Assembly: GCF_030209435.1 (NCBI RefSeq)
Contig: NZ_JARVRX010000014.1
Location: forward strand, 1-64,000
Length of the DNA stretch: 64,000 bases
Origin: Mycolicibacterium sp. lyk4-40-TYG-92
Lineage (GTDB): Bacteria; Actinomycetota; Actinomycetes; Mycobacteriales; Mycobacteriaceae
Reading direction: 5' to 3'
Part shown: positions 9,108 to 16,502 of the stretch, piece by piece
Position numbering within the stretch: position 1 is the stretch's first letter
Layout: the number at the start of each line of letters is the position of its first letter
Position numbers and translations under genes: made by a program
The notes under the pieces: generated by a model
Seen by the model: the letters and a program-made list of their open reading frames with translations, nothing else
What the model was told of the DNA's origin: nothing
The model's database searches: none

Positions 9108-9592
9108 ACGAGCTCGTCCAGGTACTTGCGTACCAGTTTCGTCTGGGCTTCCCAGCCGCCGCTGTTGGCTTCGAATGCGGCGGCCCGGCGCTCGACCGGG
9201 ATGCTGTCGAAGCCGGACTCGACGATCCGGAGCAGTACGCCGTCAGCGGTGTCGGTCAACGTGAACTCGACCAGCGTGGTCGGCTCGGCGTCGTAGTCGG
9301 CGCCTGGCTCGACGGCGTACGGATGCCAGCGGAACGCGAGCCGGCGCGGCGGCTCCACCGCGACGATGTGCCAGACGGACGACTGCCCCGCGTGCGGTTC
9401 CTGCGCGGCCGCGACCTCGTCGTCGACCTCCGTCGGGGTGATCACCCCGGACACCGATTCACCGGCGACGAACGGGCCATCGAAGCGCACGCCGAACCAC
9501 CGGCCGAACTCTTCGGCGTTGGAGACGGCGCGCCACACCCGGTCGAGCGGTGCGCGCAGGGTGACTTCTTTTTCGATGCGATCGGAACTCAT
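9104..9592 (-). CDS. SRPBCC/AHSA1-family ligand-binding protein
   Basis: A 162-residue START-fold protein of the activator-of-Hsp90-ATPase-like group, known for binding hydrophobic ligands. The motifs are EKEVTLRAPLDRVWRAVS near the start, WFGVRFDGPF, WHPYAVEPG, TLVEFTLTDT, and GWEAQTKLVRKYLDEL at the end. I chose the ATG at 9592 because AGGAGG sits 6 nt before it; a TTG at 9598 is possible. The gene precedes and overlaps the ArsR gene. Such pairs are often annotated as toxin-like or stress proteins, but the ligand is unknown. Confidence 0.78.
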   Translation of the reverse strand: MSSDRIEKEVTLRAPLDRVWRAVSNAEEFGRWFGVRFDGPFVAGESVSGVITPTEVDDEVAAAQEPHAGQSSVWHIVAVEPPRRLAFRWHPYAVEPGADYDAEPTTLVEFTLTDTADGVLLRIVESGFDSIPVERRAAAFEANSGGWEAQTKLVRKYLDELV

Positions 9593-9594
9593 AA

Positions 9595-9610
9595 GCAACC
9601 TCCTGGTTGC
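9595..9610. promoter_or_regulatory. ArsR-type operator, proximal copy
   Basis: GCAACCTCCTGGTTGC is a perfect 6+6 inverted repeat with a 4-nt centre. It contains the ribosome binding site of the SRPBCC gene and ends 2 bp from its start codon, so occupancy could affect both transcription and translation start. It has a twin at 9641-9656. Confidence 0.7.
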
Positions 9611-9640
9611 CTTTCACGCTACGACCGATCAGCCGAATAT

Positions 9641-9656
9641 GCAACCTTTTGGTTGC
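9641..9656. promoter_or_regulatory. ArsR-type operator, distal copy
   Basis: GCAACCTTTTGGTTGC has the same arms as 9595-9610 and a different 4-nt centre, with 46 bp between dyad centres (about four helical turns). It lies between the mnmA stop and the SRPBCC start, in the only space where the ArsR operon promoter can be. Confidence 0.7.
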
Positions 9657-9668
9657 TTTGGGATGGGA

Positions 9669-10736
9669 TCAGCGCGCGATGGTGGCGCTGCCGACGACCT
9701 CGTCACCCTCCGGGTCGCGCCGGTACAGCACCATGGTCTGACCTGGGGCGACGCCGCGCAGCGGAGTGCGGAGCTGCACATCGAGCACGCCGTCGCGGAA
9801 CTCGGCGACGGCGTCGGCCAGGCCGCCGTGCGCCCGCACCTGGATCAGGCACTCGATGGGTCCGACCGGCTCCACACCCGAGGTGAACACCGGACGCTCG
9901 CCCGTCAGCGCGTGGATCTCGAGGTCCTCCACACCGCCGACGTGCACCGTCCCGGTCTCGGCGTCGATGCCCGTGACATAGCGCGGCAGACCGTCGGGTC
10001 CTGGACCCGCGATGCCCAGGCCCTTGCGCTGACCGATGGTGAACCCGTGCACGCCGTCGTGCTCGGCGAGCTTCGTACCGCCGGCATCAACGACAGCGCC
10101 CGGCCGGATGCCGATGCGCGCGCCGAGGAAGGCCCGGGTGTCACCGGACGGAATGAAGCAGATGTCGTGGCTGTCCGGCTTGTCCGCGACCGCCAACCCG
10201 CGCTCGGCGGCCTCCTGCCGAATCTGCGGCTTGGGGGTGTCGCCGATCGGGAACAGCGCGTGGCTGAGTTGCTCGGCGGTCAGCACACCGAGCACGTACG
10301 ACTGGTCCTTGTCCGCGTCGACCGCACGACGCAGCCGGCCGTCCTCCAGCCGCGCGTAGTGCCCCGTCGCCACGGCGTCGAAACCGAGCGCCAGCGCACG
10401 CGCCGACAGCGCCGAGAACTTGATCTTCTCGTTGCAGCGCACGCATGGGTTCGGGGTCTCACCGCGGGCGTACGACTCGACGAAGTCGTCGATGACGTCC
10501 TCTTTGAAGCGGTCCGCGAAATCCCAGACGTAGAACGGAATTTCCAGGATGTCCGCGACACGGCGGGCGTCCCCGGCGTCCTCCTTCGAGCAGCAACCAC
10601 GTGACCCGGTGCGCAGGGTGCCGGGCGCGCTGGACAGCGCCAGGTGCACGCCCACCACCTCGTGGCCGGCGTCGACCATGCGCGCCGCGGCCACCGAGGA
10701 GTCCACTCCCCCGCTCATCGCTACCAGAACCCGCAT
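9669..10736 (-). CDS. mnmA: tRNA-specific 2-thiouridylase MnmA
   Basis: A 355-residue enzyme that thiolates U34 of tRNA Lys, Glu and Gln. The ATP pyrophosphatase PP-loop is SGGVDSS at residues 8-14. The catalytic cysteines are Cys101 in NPCVRCNEKIKF and Cys193 in HDICFIPSG. The central HGFTIGQRKGLGI motif and C-terminal beta domain are present. The length is normal. Its start is 2 bp after the stop of iscS, the cysteine desulfurase that supplies its sulfur, and the M. tuberculosis order (Rv3024c after Rv3025c) is conserved. A GGGAAGG ribosome site precedes the ATG. Confidence 0.95.
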   Translation of the reverse strand: MRVLVAMSGGVDSSVAAARMVDAGHEVVGVHLALSSAPGTLRTGSRGCCSKEDAGDARRVADILEIPFYVWDFADRFKEDVIDDFVESYARGETPNPCVRCNEKIKFSALSARALALGFDAVATGHYARLEDGRLRRAVDADKDQSYVLGVLTAEQLSHALFPIGDTPKPQIRQEAAERGLAVADKPDSHDICFIPSGDTRAFLGARIGIRPGAVVDAGGTKLAEHDGVHGFTIGQRKGLGIAGPGPDGLPRYVTGIDAETGTVHVGGVEDLEIHALTGERPVFTSGVEPVGPIECLIQVRAHGGLADAVAEFRDGVLDVQLRTPLRGVAPGQTMVLYRRDPEGDEVVGSATIAR

Positions 10737-10738
10737 GA

Positions 10739-11926
10739 CTACCTTCCCAACCCGGCACTGGCCAGTGCGGCCTGACGCGCCCGCTCGACCGCGGCCGGCA
10801 ACACGGCCAGCGCGGCATCGATGTCGGCGTCAGAACTGGTGTGCCCCAACGAAAATCGGAGTGATCCGCGGGCGCTCGCCGGATCGGCGCCCATCGCGAT
10901 CAGGACGTGCGACGGCTGCGCGACACCCGCCGTACAGGCCGAGCCCGTCGAACATTCGACGCCCTTGGCATCCAGCAGCATCAGCAGGGCATCGCCCTCG
11001 CAGCCGCGAAAAGTGAAGTGTGCGTTGCCCGGCAGCCGGTCCGCACCAGCGCCGCCGTTGAGCACGACGTCGTCGATACCGGACAGCACGCCGTCGACCA
11101 GGCGGTCGCGCAAGGCGCCGATCCGGGTCCGGTAGGCATCGAGTCCCTCCACCGCGACGAGTGCGGCAGCAGCCATGGCCACGACGCCCGCGACATCCGG
11201 TGTGCCCGAACGCACGTCACGCTCCTGGCCGCCGCCGTGCAGCAGCGGCACGCACGCGACGTCGCGGCGCAGCAGCAGCGCCCCGACACCGGTAGGTCCA
11301 CCGAACTTGTGCGCCGCCACGCTCATGGCGGACAGTCCGCTCGCGGCAAAATCGACCGGCACGGCACCGATCGCCTGGATGGCGTCGCTGTGCATAGGTA
11401 CGTCGAATTCAGCTGCGACAGTAGCCAATTCGGCGACAGGCTGGATGGTGCCGACCTCGTTGTTGGCCCACATCACGCTGACGAGTGCGACGTCGTCGTG
11501 GGTTTCGAGAATCTCGCGCAGGGCTTCGGCGGACGTGGCGCCGGTGGCGTCCACGGGCAGCCAGGTCACTTCCGCGCCCTCGTGTTCGACGAGCCACTCG
11601 ACGGCGTCGAGTACCGCATGGTGCTCGATGGGCGACGTCACGATCCGGCGGCGTCCCGGGCAGCTGTCCCGGCGGGCCCAGAAGATGCCCTTGACCGCCA
11701 GGTTGTCACTCTCGGTGCCGCCGGCGGTGAAGATGACCTCGGAGGGCCGGGCGCCCAGCTGCTGGGCCAGGGACTCGCGGGCCTCCTCCATCCGGCGCCG
11801 TGCCGCCCGGCCCGACGTGTGCAGCGACGACGCGTTACCGCCGGCGGCCAGGACCGACGTCATCGCCTCGATGGCAGCGGGCTGCATCGGGGTCGTGGCG
11901 GCGTGGTCCAGGTATGCGGGGCTCAT
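10739..11926 (-). CDS. iscS: Cysteine desulfurase
   Basis: A 395-residue PLP enzyme that removes sulfur from cysteine as an enzyme persulfide for tRNA thiolation and Fe-S assembly. It opens with YLDHAATTPM, the PLP lysine is in SVAAHKFGGPTGVG near residue 205, and the active-site cysteine is in STGSACTAG near residue 331. The short loop around this Cys is of the class II-like or NifS type. This is the Rv3025c orthologue. It is encoded directly upstream of mnmA with a 2-bp gap, and 33 bp downstream of the acyltransferase gene. Confidence 0.94.
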   Translation of the reverse strand: MSPAYLDHAATTPMQPAAIEAMTSVLAAGGNASSLHTSGRAARRRMEEARESLAQQLGARPSEVIFTAGGTESDNLAVKGIFWARRDSCPGRRRIVTSPIEHHAVLDAVEWLVEHEGAEVTWLPVDATGATSAEALREILETHDDVALVSVMWANNEVGTIQPVAELATVAAEFDVPMHSDAIQAIGAVPVDFAASGLSAMSVAAHKFGGPTGVGALLLRRDVACVPLLHGGGQERDVRSGTPDVAGVVAMAAAALVAVEGLDAYRTRIGALRDRLVDGVLSGIDDVVLNGGAGADRLPGNAHFTFRGCEGDALLMLLDAKGVECSTGSACTAGVAQPSHVLIAMGADPASARGSLRFSLGHTSSDADIDAALAVLPAAVERARQAALASAGLGR

Positions 11927-11959
11927 GGCCTGTCCAGGATACCGGCCAGGCCAAACCGG

Positions 11960-12814
11960 TCAGGCTGCCAGCACGTGCCCGTGAACAGCAGCGACGGGCA
12001 GCGGGCCGACCTGGTGCACCGCCGCCTGGCAGCGGCCGGCCAGATCGCGCCGGTCCGTACCGGGCAACTGCAGCGACTGCACCTGCATGTGGCACACCGT
12101 CAGCTTCGCGGTGATGACGCGCTTGATCGACGTCAGGAGCGAATCGTCGCCGATGAACGCCGGGATGGTCGACTGCGCGCCGTTGCGGTGCCGGTAGGTC
12201 AGCTGTAGGGGCTGAACGGGACGGCCGGTGTCGATCGCGGCCTGGAACATCGCCGGTGCGAAGGTGCCGTGCCCCAGGCCGCACCACGTGGTGCCCTCCG
12301 GGAACGCGACGACGGTCTGGCCGGCGGCGAGCCGGTCCCCGACGGTGCGGACGACGTCGGGCAGGCGACGCAGGCTGTGCCGGTCGATCGGGATGACCTT
12401 GAGCAGTCGGGCCACGAAGCCGAGTGCGGGCCACTCGATGAGGTCGGCGCGGGCCACGAACGAGCCGGGCATCACGGCGCCGATGGCGAAGATGTCGACC
12501 CAGGACACGTGCCCGGCGACCACCAGTACGCCGCTCAGGTTGCGGATGGGGCCACCGGAGACGCTGATCCGCACGCCGAGGCACCGCAGCATGAGCCGGC
12601 AGTACAGCCGCTGGATGCGGGACTTGCCGGGCAGCGGCACTGCCAGCAGCGGCAGCGCGGGTAGCAGCAGCATCGTCATGATCAGCCGGACGGTCGTGCG
12701 GAGCGCGACGACGAACGGGCGGCTGATGTGCACGGAGTCCACCCGGATGCAGCTGGCGTCGCACGACGCCTTGGGCAGCCAGGCGTGCTCCGCCGCCGTC
12801 ACCGGCGTGGTCAC
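11960..12814 (-). CDS. PlsC-type 1-acyl-glycerol-3-phosphate acyltransferase, Rv3026c type
   Basis: A 284-residue membrane-associated acyltransferase. The HX4D motif is in GHVSWVDIFAIG near residue 101, and the substrate motif is FPEGTTWCG near 172. A hydrophobic segment near residues 38-62 probably anchors it. It probably transfers an acyl chain onto a glycerophospholipid precursor or a related acceptor. The GTG start overlaps the stop of the upstream OlsB-like gene (GTGA), matching the Rv3027c-Rv3026c order. The combination of OlsB-like and PlsC-like proteins resembles the two-step synthesis of acyl-ornithine lipids, but that role is unproven in mycobacteria. Confidence 0.85.
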   Translation of the reverse strand: MTTPVTAAEHAWLPKASCDASCIRVDSVHISRPFVVALRTTVRLIMTMLLLPALPLLAVPLPGKSRIQRLYCRLMLRCLGVRISVSGGPIRNLSGVLVVAGHVSWVDIFAIGAVMPGSFVARADLIEWPALGFVARLLKVIPIDRHSLRRLPDVVRTVGDRLAAGQTVVAFPEGTTWCGLGHGTFAPAMFQAAIDTGRPVQPLQLTYRHRNGAQSTIPAFIGDDSLLTSIKRVITAKLTVCHMQVQSLQLPGTDRRDLAGRCQAAVHQVGPLPVAAVHGHVLAA

Positions 12815-13644
12815 TGGGCGGCCTTGTCGGTCGCGGCAGCTGCCGAACGCAGCCGGGTCAGGTAGCGGACGTCGGCTTCACGCTTGTCGAGCAGGGCCGG
12901 GAAGTCGCCGACACCGAAGTCGGGGTCGTAGGCCGGGTCGCCGCACACCTTGGCACCGAGGCGCAGGTAGCCGCGCATCAGCGGCGGCACCGTCACGCGG
13001 GCCGGCGGCTCGATGTCGTCGAGCAGCTTGCCGTCGATGATCACCGGGCGGTACGGGCGCACCTTGTATTCCGAGGCGTGCCGCTTGTTGACGAAGTCGC
13101 GGACACCGCGAATCTGGCTGGCCGGGGCCTCGTCCGGGCCGCCCTGGATGGGTACCGACACGCAGCCGGTGACGTAGTCGTAGCCGCTGTGGTCCAGGTA
13201 GGCCAGGATGCCGCCCCACATGAGCAGCACCACGGCGCCGTTGCGGTGGTCGGCGCGCACCACGGCGCGGCCCATCTCCACCAGTGACGGGCGCAGGCTA
13301 TCGAGCGCGCTGACGTCGAATTCCGTTGCGGTGTAGAGCCCGCCCGCGGCGATGGCGCCGGGCGGCGGCAGCATGCGGTAGCAGCCCACGTACTCGCCGG
13401 TGTTGTCGTCGCGGACCAGCAGGTGGTCGCAGAACTCGTCGAATCGGTCGGCGTCCCGGCCACTTTCGAATCCGGGGCTGTCATCGGTGAGGGTGTAGCC
13501 CGGCTCAGAGGTGAACACGTGGTGACGAAGCCGTTGCGCGGCCTCGATGTGTTCCCGGTCGGCCGACAACAGCAGCGTGTAGCGCGGGGTGTCGGTCGAC
13601 GAACTGGTGTCGTCAGGGGCGATGAGTACAGAACTAGTGCTCAT
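12811..13644 (-). CDS. GNAT-fold OlsB-like N-acyltransferase, Rv3027c type
   Basis: A 277-residue protein of the OlsB/hemolysin-like acetyltransferase group. Motifs include AQRLRHHVFTSEPGY, DEFCDHLLVRD, YVGCYRMLPP, VEMGRAVVR and GYDYVTGCVSVP, followed by PPLMRGYLRLGAKVCGDPAYD near the end. It probably N-acylates an amino acid or other amine from acyl-ACP. I chose the ATG at 13644, where family similarity begins; in-frame starts up to 13722 would add about 26 unconserved residues. It is the first gene of a four-gene minus-strand operon ending with mnmA. Confidence 0.8.
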   Translation of the reverse strand: MSTSSVLIAPDDTSSSTDTPRYTLLLSADREHIEAAQRLRHHVFTSEPGYTLTDDSPGFESGRDADRFDEFCDHLLVRDDNTGEYVGCYRMLPPPGAIAAGGLYTATEFDVSALDSLRPSLVEMGRAVVRADHRNGAVVLLMWGGILAYLDHSGYDYVTGCVSVPIQGGPDEAPASQIRGVRDFVNKRHASEYKVRPYRPVIIDGKLLDDIEPPARVTVPPLMRGYLRLGAKVCGDPAYDPDFGVGDFPALLDKREADVRYLTRLRSAAAATDKAAQ

Positions 13645-13752
13645 GTTGTGCACGGTGACGGAGCCGTTCGGCGCGGCGGCATCAATCACGTAACGCGTTG
13701 ATGACCGGTTGCGAAACATCACGGTCCGTTACATTCGGCGCATGATGCCGCG

Positions 13753-14916
13753 ATGAGGAGCCGCGCCGCAATCGTCCGTGAGGTGGGCGGGGACTGGTCG
13801 GTGGAGGAATTCGAGCTCGACCCGCCGCGCACCGGTGAAGTGTTGCTGCAGATGGCGGCAGCCGGGCTCTGCCACTCCGATGACCACATCCGGTCGGGCC
13901 AATTGTCCGCGCCGAAAGGCGCTGCGGTGCCGAACATGCCGCCCACCATCGGTGGTCATGAGGGTTCGGCGGTGGTCCTGGAGGTCGGCCCGGGAGTGAC
14001 GCGGTTCGCCCCCGGCGACCACGTGGTGACGTCGTTCCTCGCGGTGTGCGGGAAATGTCGTTGGTGCACAAGCGGTATGGAGTACCTGTGCGATGTCGGC
14101 GCGGGCACGCTGATACCGGGTATGCCCACCGACGGCACCTTCCGCCATCACAGCCTCGCCGGCGAGGAGCTGCGGCACACCTCGAAGATCGGAGCGTTCG
14201 CCGAACACACTGTGGTGGCGGCGGATTCGCTCGTGAAGATCGATCCGTCGTTGCCACTCGTACCCAGCGCGCTGCTGTCCTGCGCGGTGCCCACCGGTTA
14301 TGGGTCCGCGGTCCGCCGCGCCGGCGTGCGTGCCGGTGACACCGTGGTGGTCATGGGCGTCGGCGGGATCGGTACCGCGGCCGTGCAAGGTGCGCACTTG
14401 GCTGGCGCTTCGCATGTCGTGGCGGTCGATCCTGTTGCTTTCAAGCGGGATTCGGCGTTCGGGTTCGGCGCGACGCACACGGCGGCGACGGTCGCCGAAG
14501 CTGTCGCGCTCGTACGGGATCTGACCCGCGGCGTGATGGCCGACGCGGTCGTCGTGTCACCGTCGATGATCGGTGGCGGTGACGTCGCCGATGCGTTGTC
14601 GTTGACCCGCAAGGGCGGAACCTGCGTGCTGACGGGGATGGCGGCACCGTCCGCCGGGACTGTCCAATTGGACCTGCAGGACCTGATCCTGATGAACAAG
14701 AACCTGTGCGGCACGCTCTTCGGTTCCTGCAACCCGACCACCGAAGTCCCGGCCCTCGCGCAGCTCTACCAGGAGGGCCGGCTCAAGCTCGACGAGATGA
14801 TCACGCGCCGCTACCGGCTCGACGACATCAACGAGGCCTTCGATGACCTCTTGGGCGGCCGGGTGATCCGGGCCGTGCTGGATTTCACCCAGCCCGGGAC
14901 TGCGTTGATCCTGTAA
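13753..14916 (+). CDS. Zinc-dependent alcohol dehydrogenase, NDMA-dependent type
   Basis: A 387-residue medium-chain dehydrogenase. The catalytic zinc ligands are Cys40 (GLCHSDD), His69-Glu70 (GGHEG) and a Cys in LLSCAVPTG; the structural zinc site is Cys99, 102, 105 and 113 (CGKCRWC). The nucleotide fold is GVGGIGTAAV near residue 198. The long loop and C-terminal RRYRLDDINEAFDDLLGGRVIRAVL fit the group with tightly bound NAD that uses an artificial acceptor (NDMA) in vitro. It is divergent from the OlsB-like gene and convergent with the aldehyde dehydrogenase. It could supply aldehyde to that enzyme. Confidence 0.85.
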   Translation: MRSRAAIVREVGGDWSVEEFELDPPRTGEVLLQMAAAGLCHSDDHIRSGQLSAPKGAAVPNMPPTIGGHEGSAVVLEVGPGVTRFAPGDHVVTSFLAVCGKCRWCTSGMEYLCDVGAGTLIPGMPTDGTFRHHSLAGEELRHTSKIGAFAEHTVVAADSLVKIDPSLPLVPSALLSCAVPTGYGSAVRRAGVRAGDTVVVMGVGGIGTAAVQGAHLAGASHVVAVDPVAFKRDSAFGFGATHTAATVAEAVALVRDLTRGVMADAVVVSPSMIGGGDVADALSLTRKGGTCVLTGMAAPSAGTVQLDLQDLILMNKNLCGTLFGSCNPTTEVPALAQLYQEGRLKLDEMITRRYRLDDINEAFDDLLGGRVIRAVLDFTQPGTALIL

Positions 14917-15047
14917 CCAGGGCCACGGCCACTCGCACAAACGAGCCACAGGCACAGGGTCAACGTCGTCCGCGCCCCACCCAACGTTGATCCTGTAACT
15001 AGGGTCGTATCTACTCGCACAAATACTGCGTAGGTACAGGGTCAACG
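14903..15047. terminator. Two 63-bp imperfect direct repeats forming a double bidirectional hairpin between convergent genes
   Basis: Copies at 14903-14965 and 14985-15047 are the same length and identical at 48 of 63 positions. Each begins CGTTGATCCTGT and ends ACAGGGTCAACG, which pair as a 12-bp stem with one G-U. The first copy contains the last codons and stop of the alcohol dehydrogenase; the second contains the stop and last codons of the convergent aldehyde dehydrogenase. It probably ends transcription from both sides. The retained flanks with divergent centres look like a duplicated or mobile palindromic element. Confidence 0.65.
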
Positions 15048-16502
15048 CGTGCTGGCAATGCCCCGGGCGATCAGCTTCGTCTCCAGGTACTCCTCGAAGC
15101 CGGCCAGGCCCATCTCGCGGCCGATGCCGGACTGCTTGTACCCGCCGAACGGCGCGTCCGGCGAGTACCAGACACCGCCGTTGACGTTGATGGTGCCGGT
15201 CCGCAGCCGCGATGTCACCCAGTCGACGCGGTCCTGGTCGGCGCCGACGACCGCGCCGGACAGGCCGTACGGCGAGTCGTTGGCGATGCGCACGGCGTCG
15301 GCATCGCCGTCGTGGGCGATGACAGTGAGCACCGGGCCGAAGATCTCTTCGCGCGCCACCCGGGCGTCGTTGGTGAGCCCGGCGATGACGGTCGGCTCGA
15401 TGAAGAAGCCTCTGGTCCGGTCCGCCGGGCGGCCGCCACCACAGGCGAACGTGCCGCCCTCCTCGACCGCCAGCCGCAGATAGCCCTCGACCCGGTCACG
15501 CTGCCGCGCGGAGATCAAAGGGCCGCACAACGTTTTCGGATCGGCGGGATCACCGAAACCGATGCCGGACATCGCCGATGCCGCCGCGGCCACGGCCTCG
15601 TCGTAGCGGGCGCGGGGTACCAGGAGCCGGGTGGTGAAGGCGCAGCCCTGCCCGGCGTGCATCGCGACACCGGCAGCCGCGGCGGCACAGGCCGCGGGCA
15701 GGTCGGCGTCGTCGAGCACGATGTAGGCCGACTTGCCACCCAGTTCCAGGAACACCTTCTTGATGGTGTGCGACGCGGCCGCCATGACTGCCCGGCCGGT
15801 GGCCGTCGACCCGGTGAACGACACCAGGTCCACCCGCGGGTCTTCGGTGAGTTGGGCGCCGATCCGGTGGTCGCTGGAGGTGACGACGTTGATGACGCCG
15901 GCGGGAAAGTCGGTGCGGTCGTTGATGATCCGGCCCACTTCGGCGGCGCACCACGGCGTGTCCGGGGCGGCTTTGAGCACGACGGTGTTGCCTGCCGCCA
16001 GCGCGGGGCCGAGCTTGGCGAAGTTGATCTGGTGCGGGAAGTTCCACGGCGTGACGGCACCGACGACTCCGCACGGCTCGCGAACGACGGTGCGGCGAGT
16101 GGGTTTGCCGAACGGGCTGGCCTCCCCGAGATCGGTTGTCCATTCATAAATTTCGGCGAGATCGGCGACATAGCCCAGGCCATCGACCGGTGCCTGCAAG
16201 TGCCCGCCGTACGTCAGCGAGACCGGGGCACCGACCTCCGCCACGGTGATGGCCCTCAGGTGCTCGATCTCATCGTCGAGGGCCGCCCGCAACTGCCGCA
16301 GGCAGTGCACCCGCAACGCGGTGTCACGCGACCAGTCGGTGTCATCGAATGCGGTGCGGGCCGCGACGATGGCGCGGTCCAGATCGCCGGCATCCGCGTC
16401 GGCAGCGTGCCCCAGCGTCTCCTCGGTGGCCGGGTTGATCGTCGCGAACTCGCCACCGCTCCCTGGCACGAGCTGGCCGCCGATCAACAGGGCGGTGCTC
16501 AC
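15042..16502 (-). CDS. NAD(P)-dependent aldehyde dehydrogenase
   Basis: A 486-residue aldehyde dehydrogenase. The cofactor-binding PWNFP motif, the general-base segment LELGGKSAYIV and the catalytic Cys near residue 287 (HAGQGCAFTTR) are all present, as is the C-terminal EIFGPVLTV region. It oxidises an aldehyde to the acid. The GTG start overlaps the stop of the upstream Baeyer-Villiger monooxygenase gene (GTGA), so the two are translationally coupled. That suggests one pathway in which a ketone-derived ester or lactone, after hydrolysis and alcohol oxidation, is carried to the acid. Confidence 0.92.
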   Translation of the reverse strand: MSTALLIGGQLVPGSGGEFATINPATEETLGHAADADAGDLDRAIVAARTAFDDTDWSRDTALRVHCLRQLRAALDDEIEHLRAITVAEVGAPVSLTYGGHLQAPVDGLGYVADLAEIYEWTTDLGEASPFGKPTRRTVVREPCGVVGAVTPWNFPHQINFAKLGPALAAGNTVVLKAAPDTPWCAAEVGRIINDRTDFPAGVINVVTSSDHRIGAQLTEDPRVDLVSFTGSTATGRAVMAAASHTIKKVFLELGGKSAYIVLDDADLPAACAAAAAGVAMHAGQGCAFTTRLLVPRARYDEAVAAAASAMSGIGFGDPADPKTLCGPLISARQRDRVEGYLRLAVEEGGTFACGGGRPADRTRGFFIEPTVIAGLTNDARVAREEIFGPVLTVIAHDGDADAVRIANDSPYGLSGAVVGADQDRVDWVTSRLRTGTINVNGGVWYSPDAPFGGYKQSGIGREMGLAGFEEYLETKLIARGIASTR

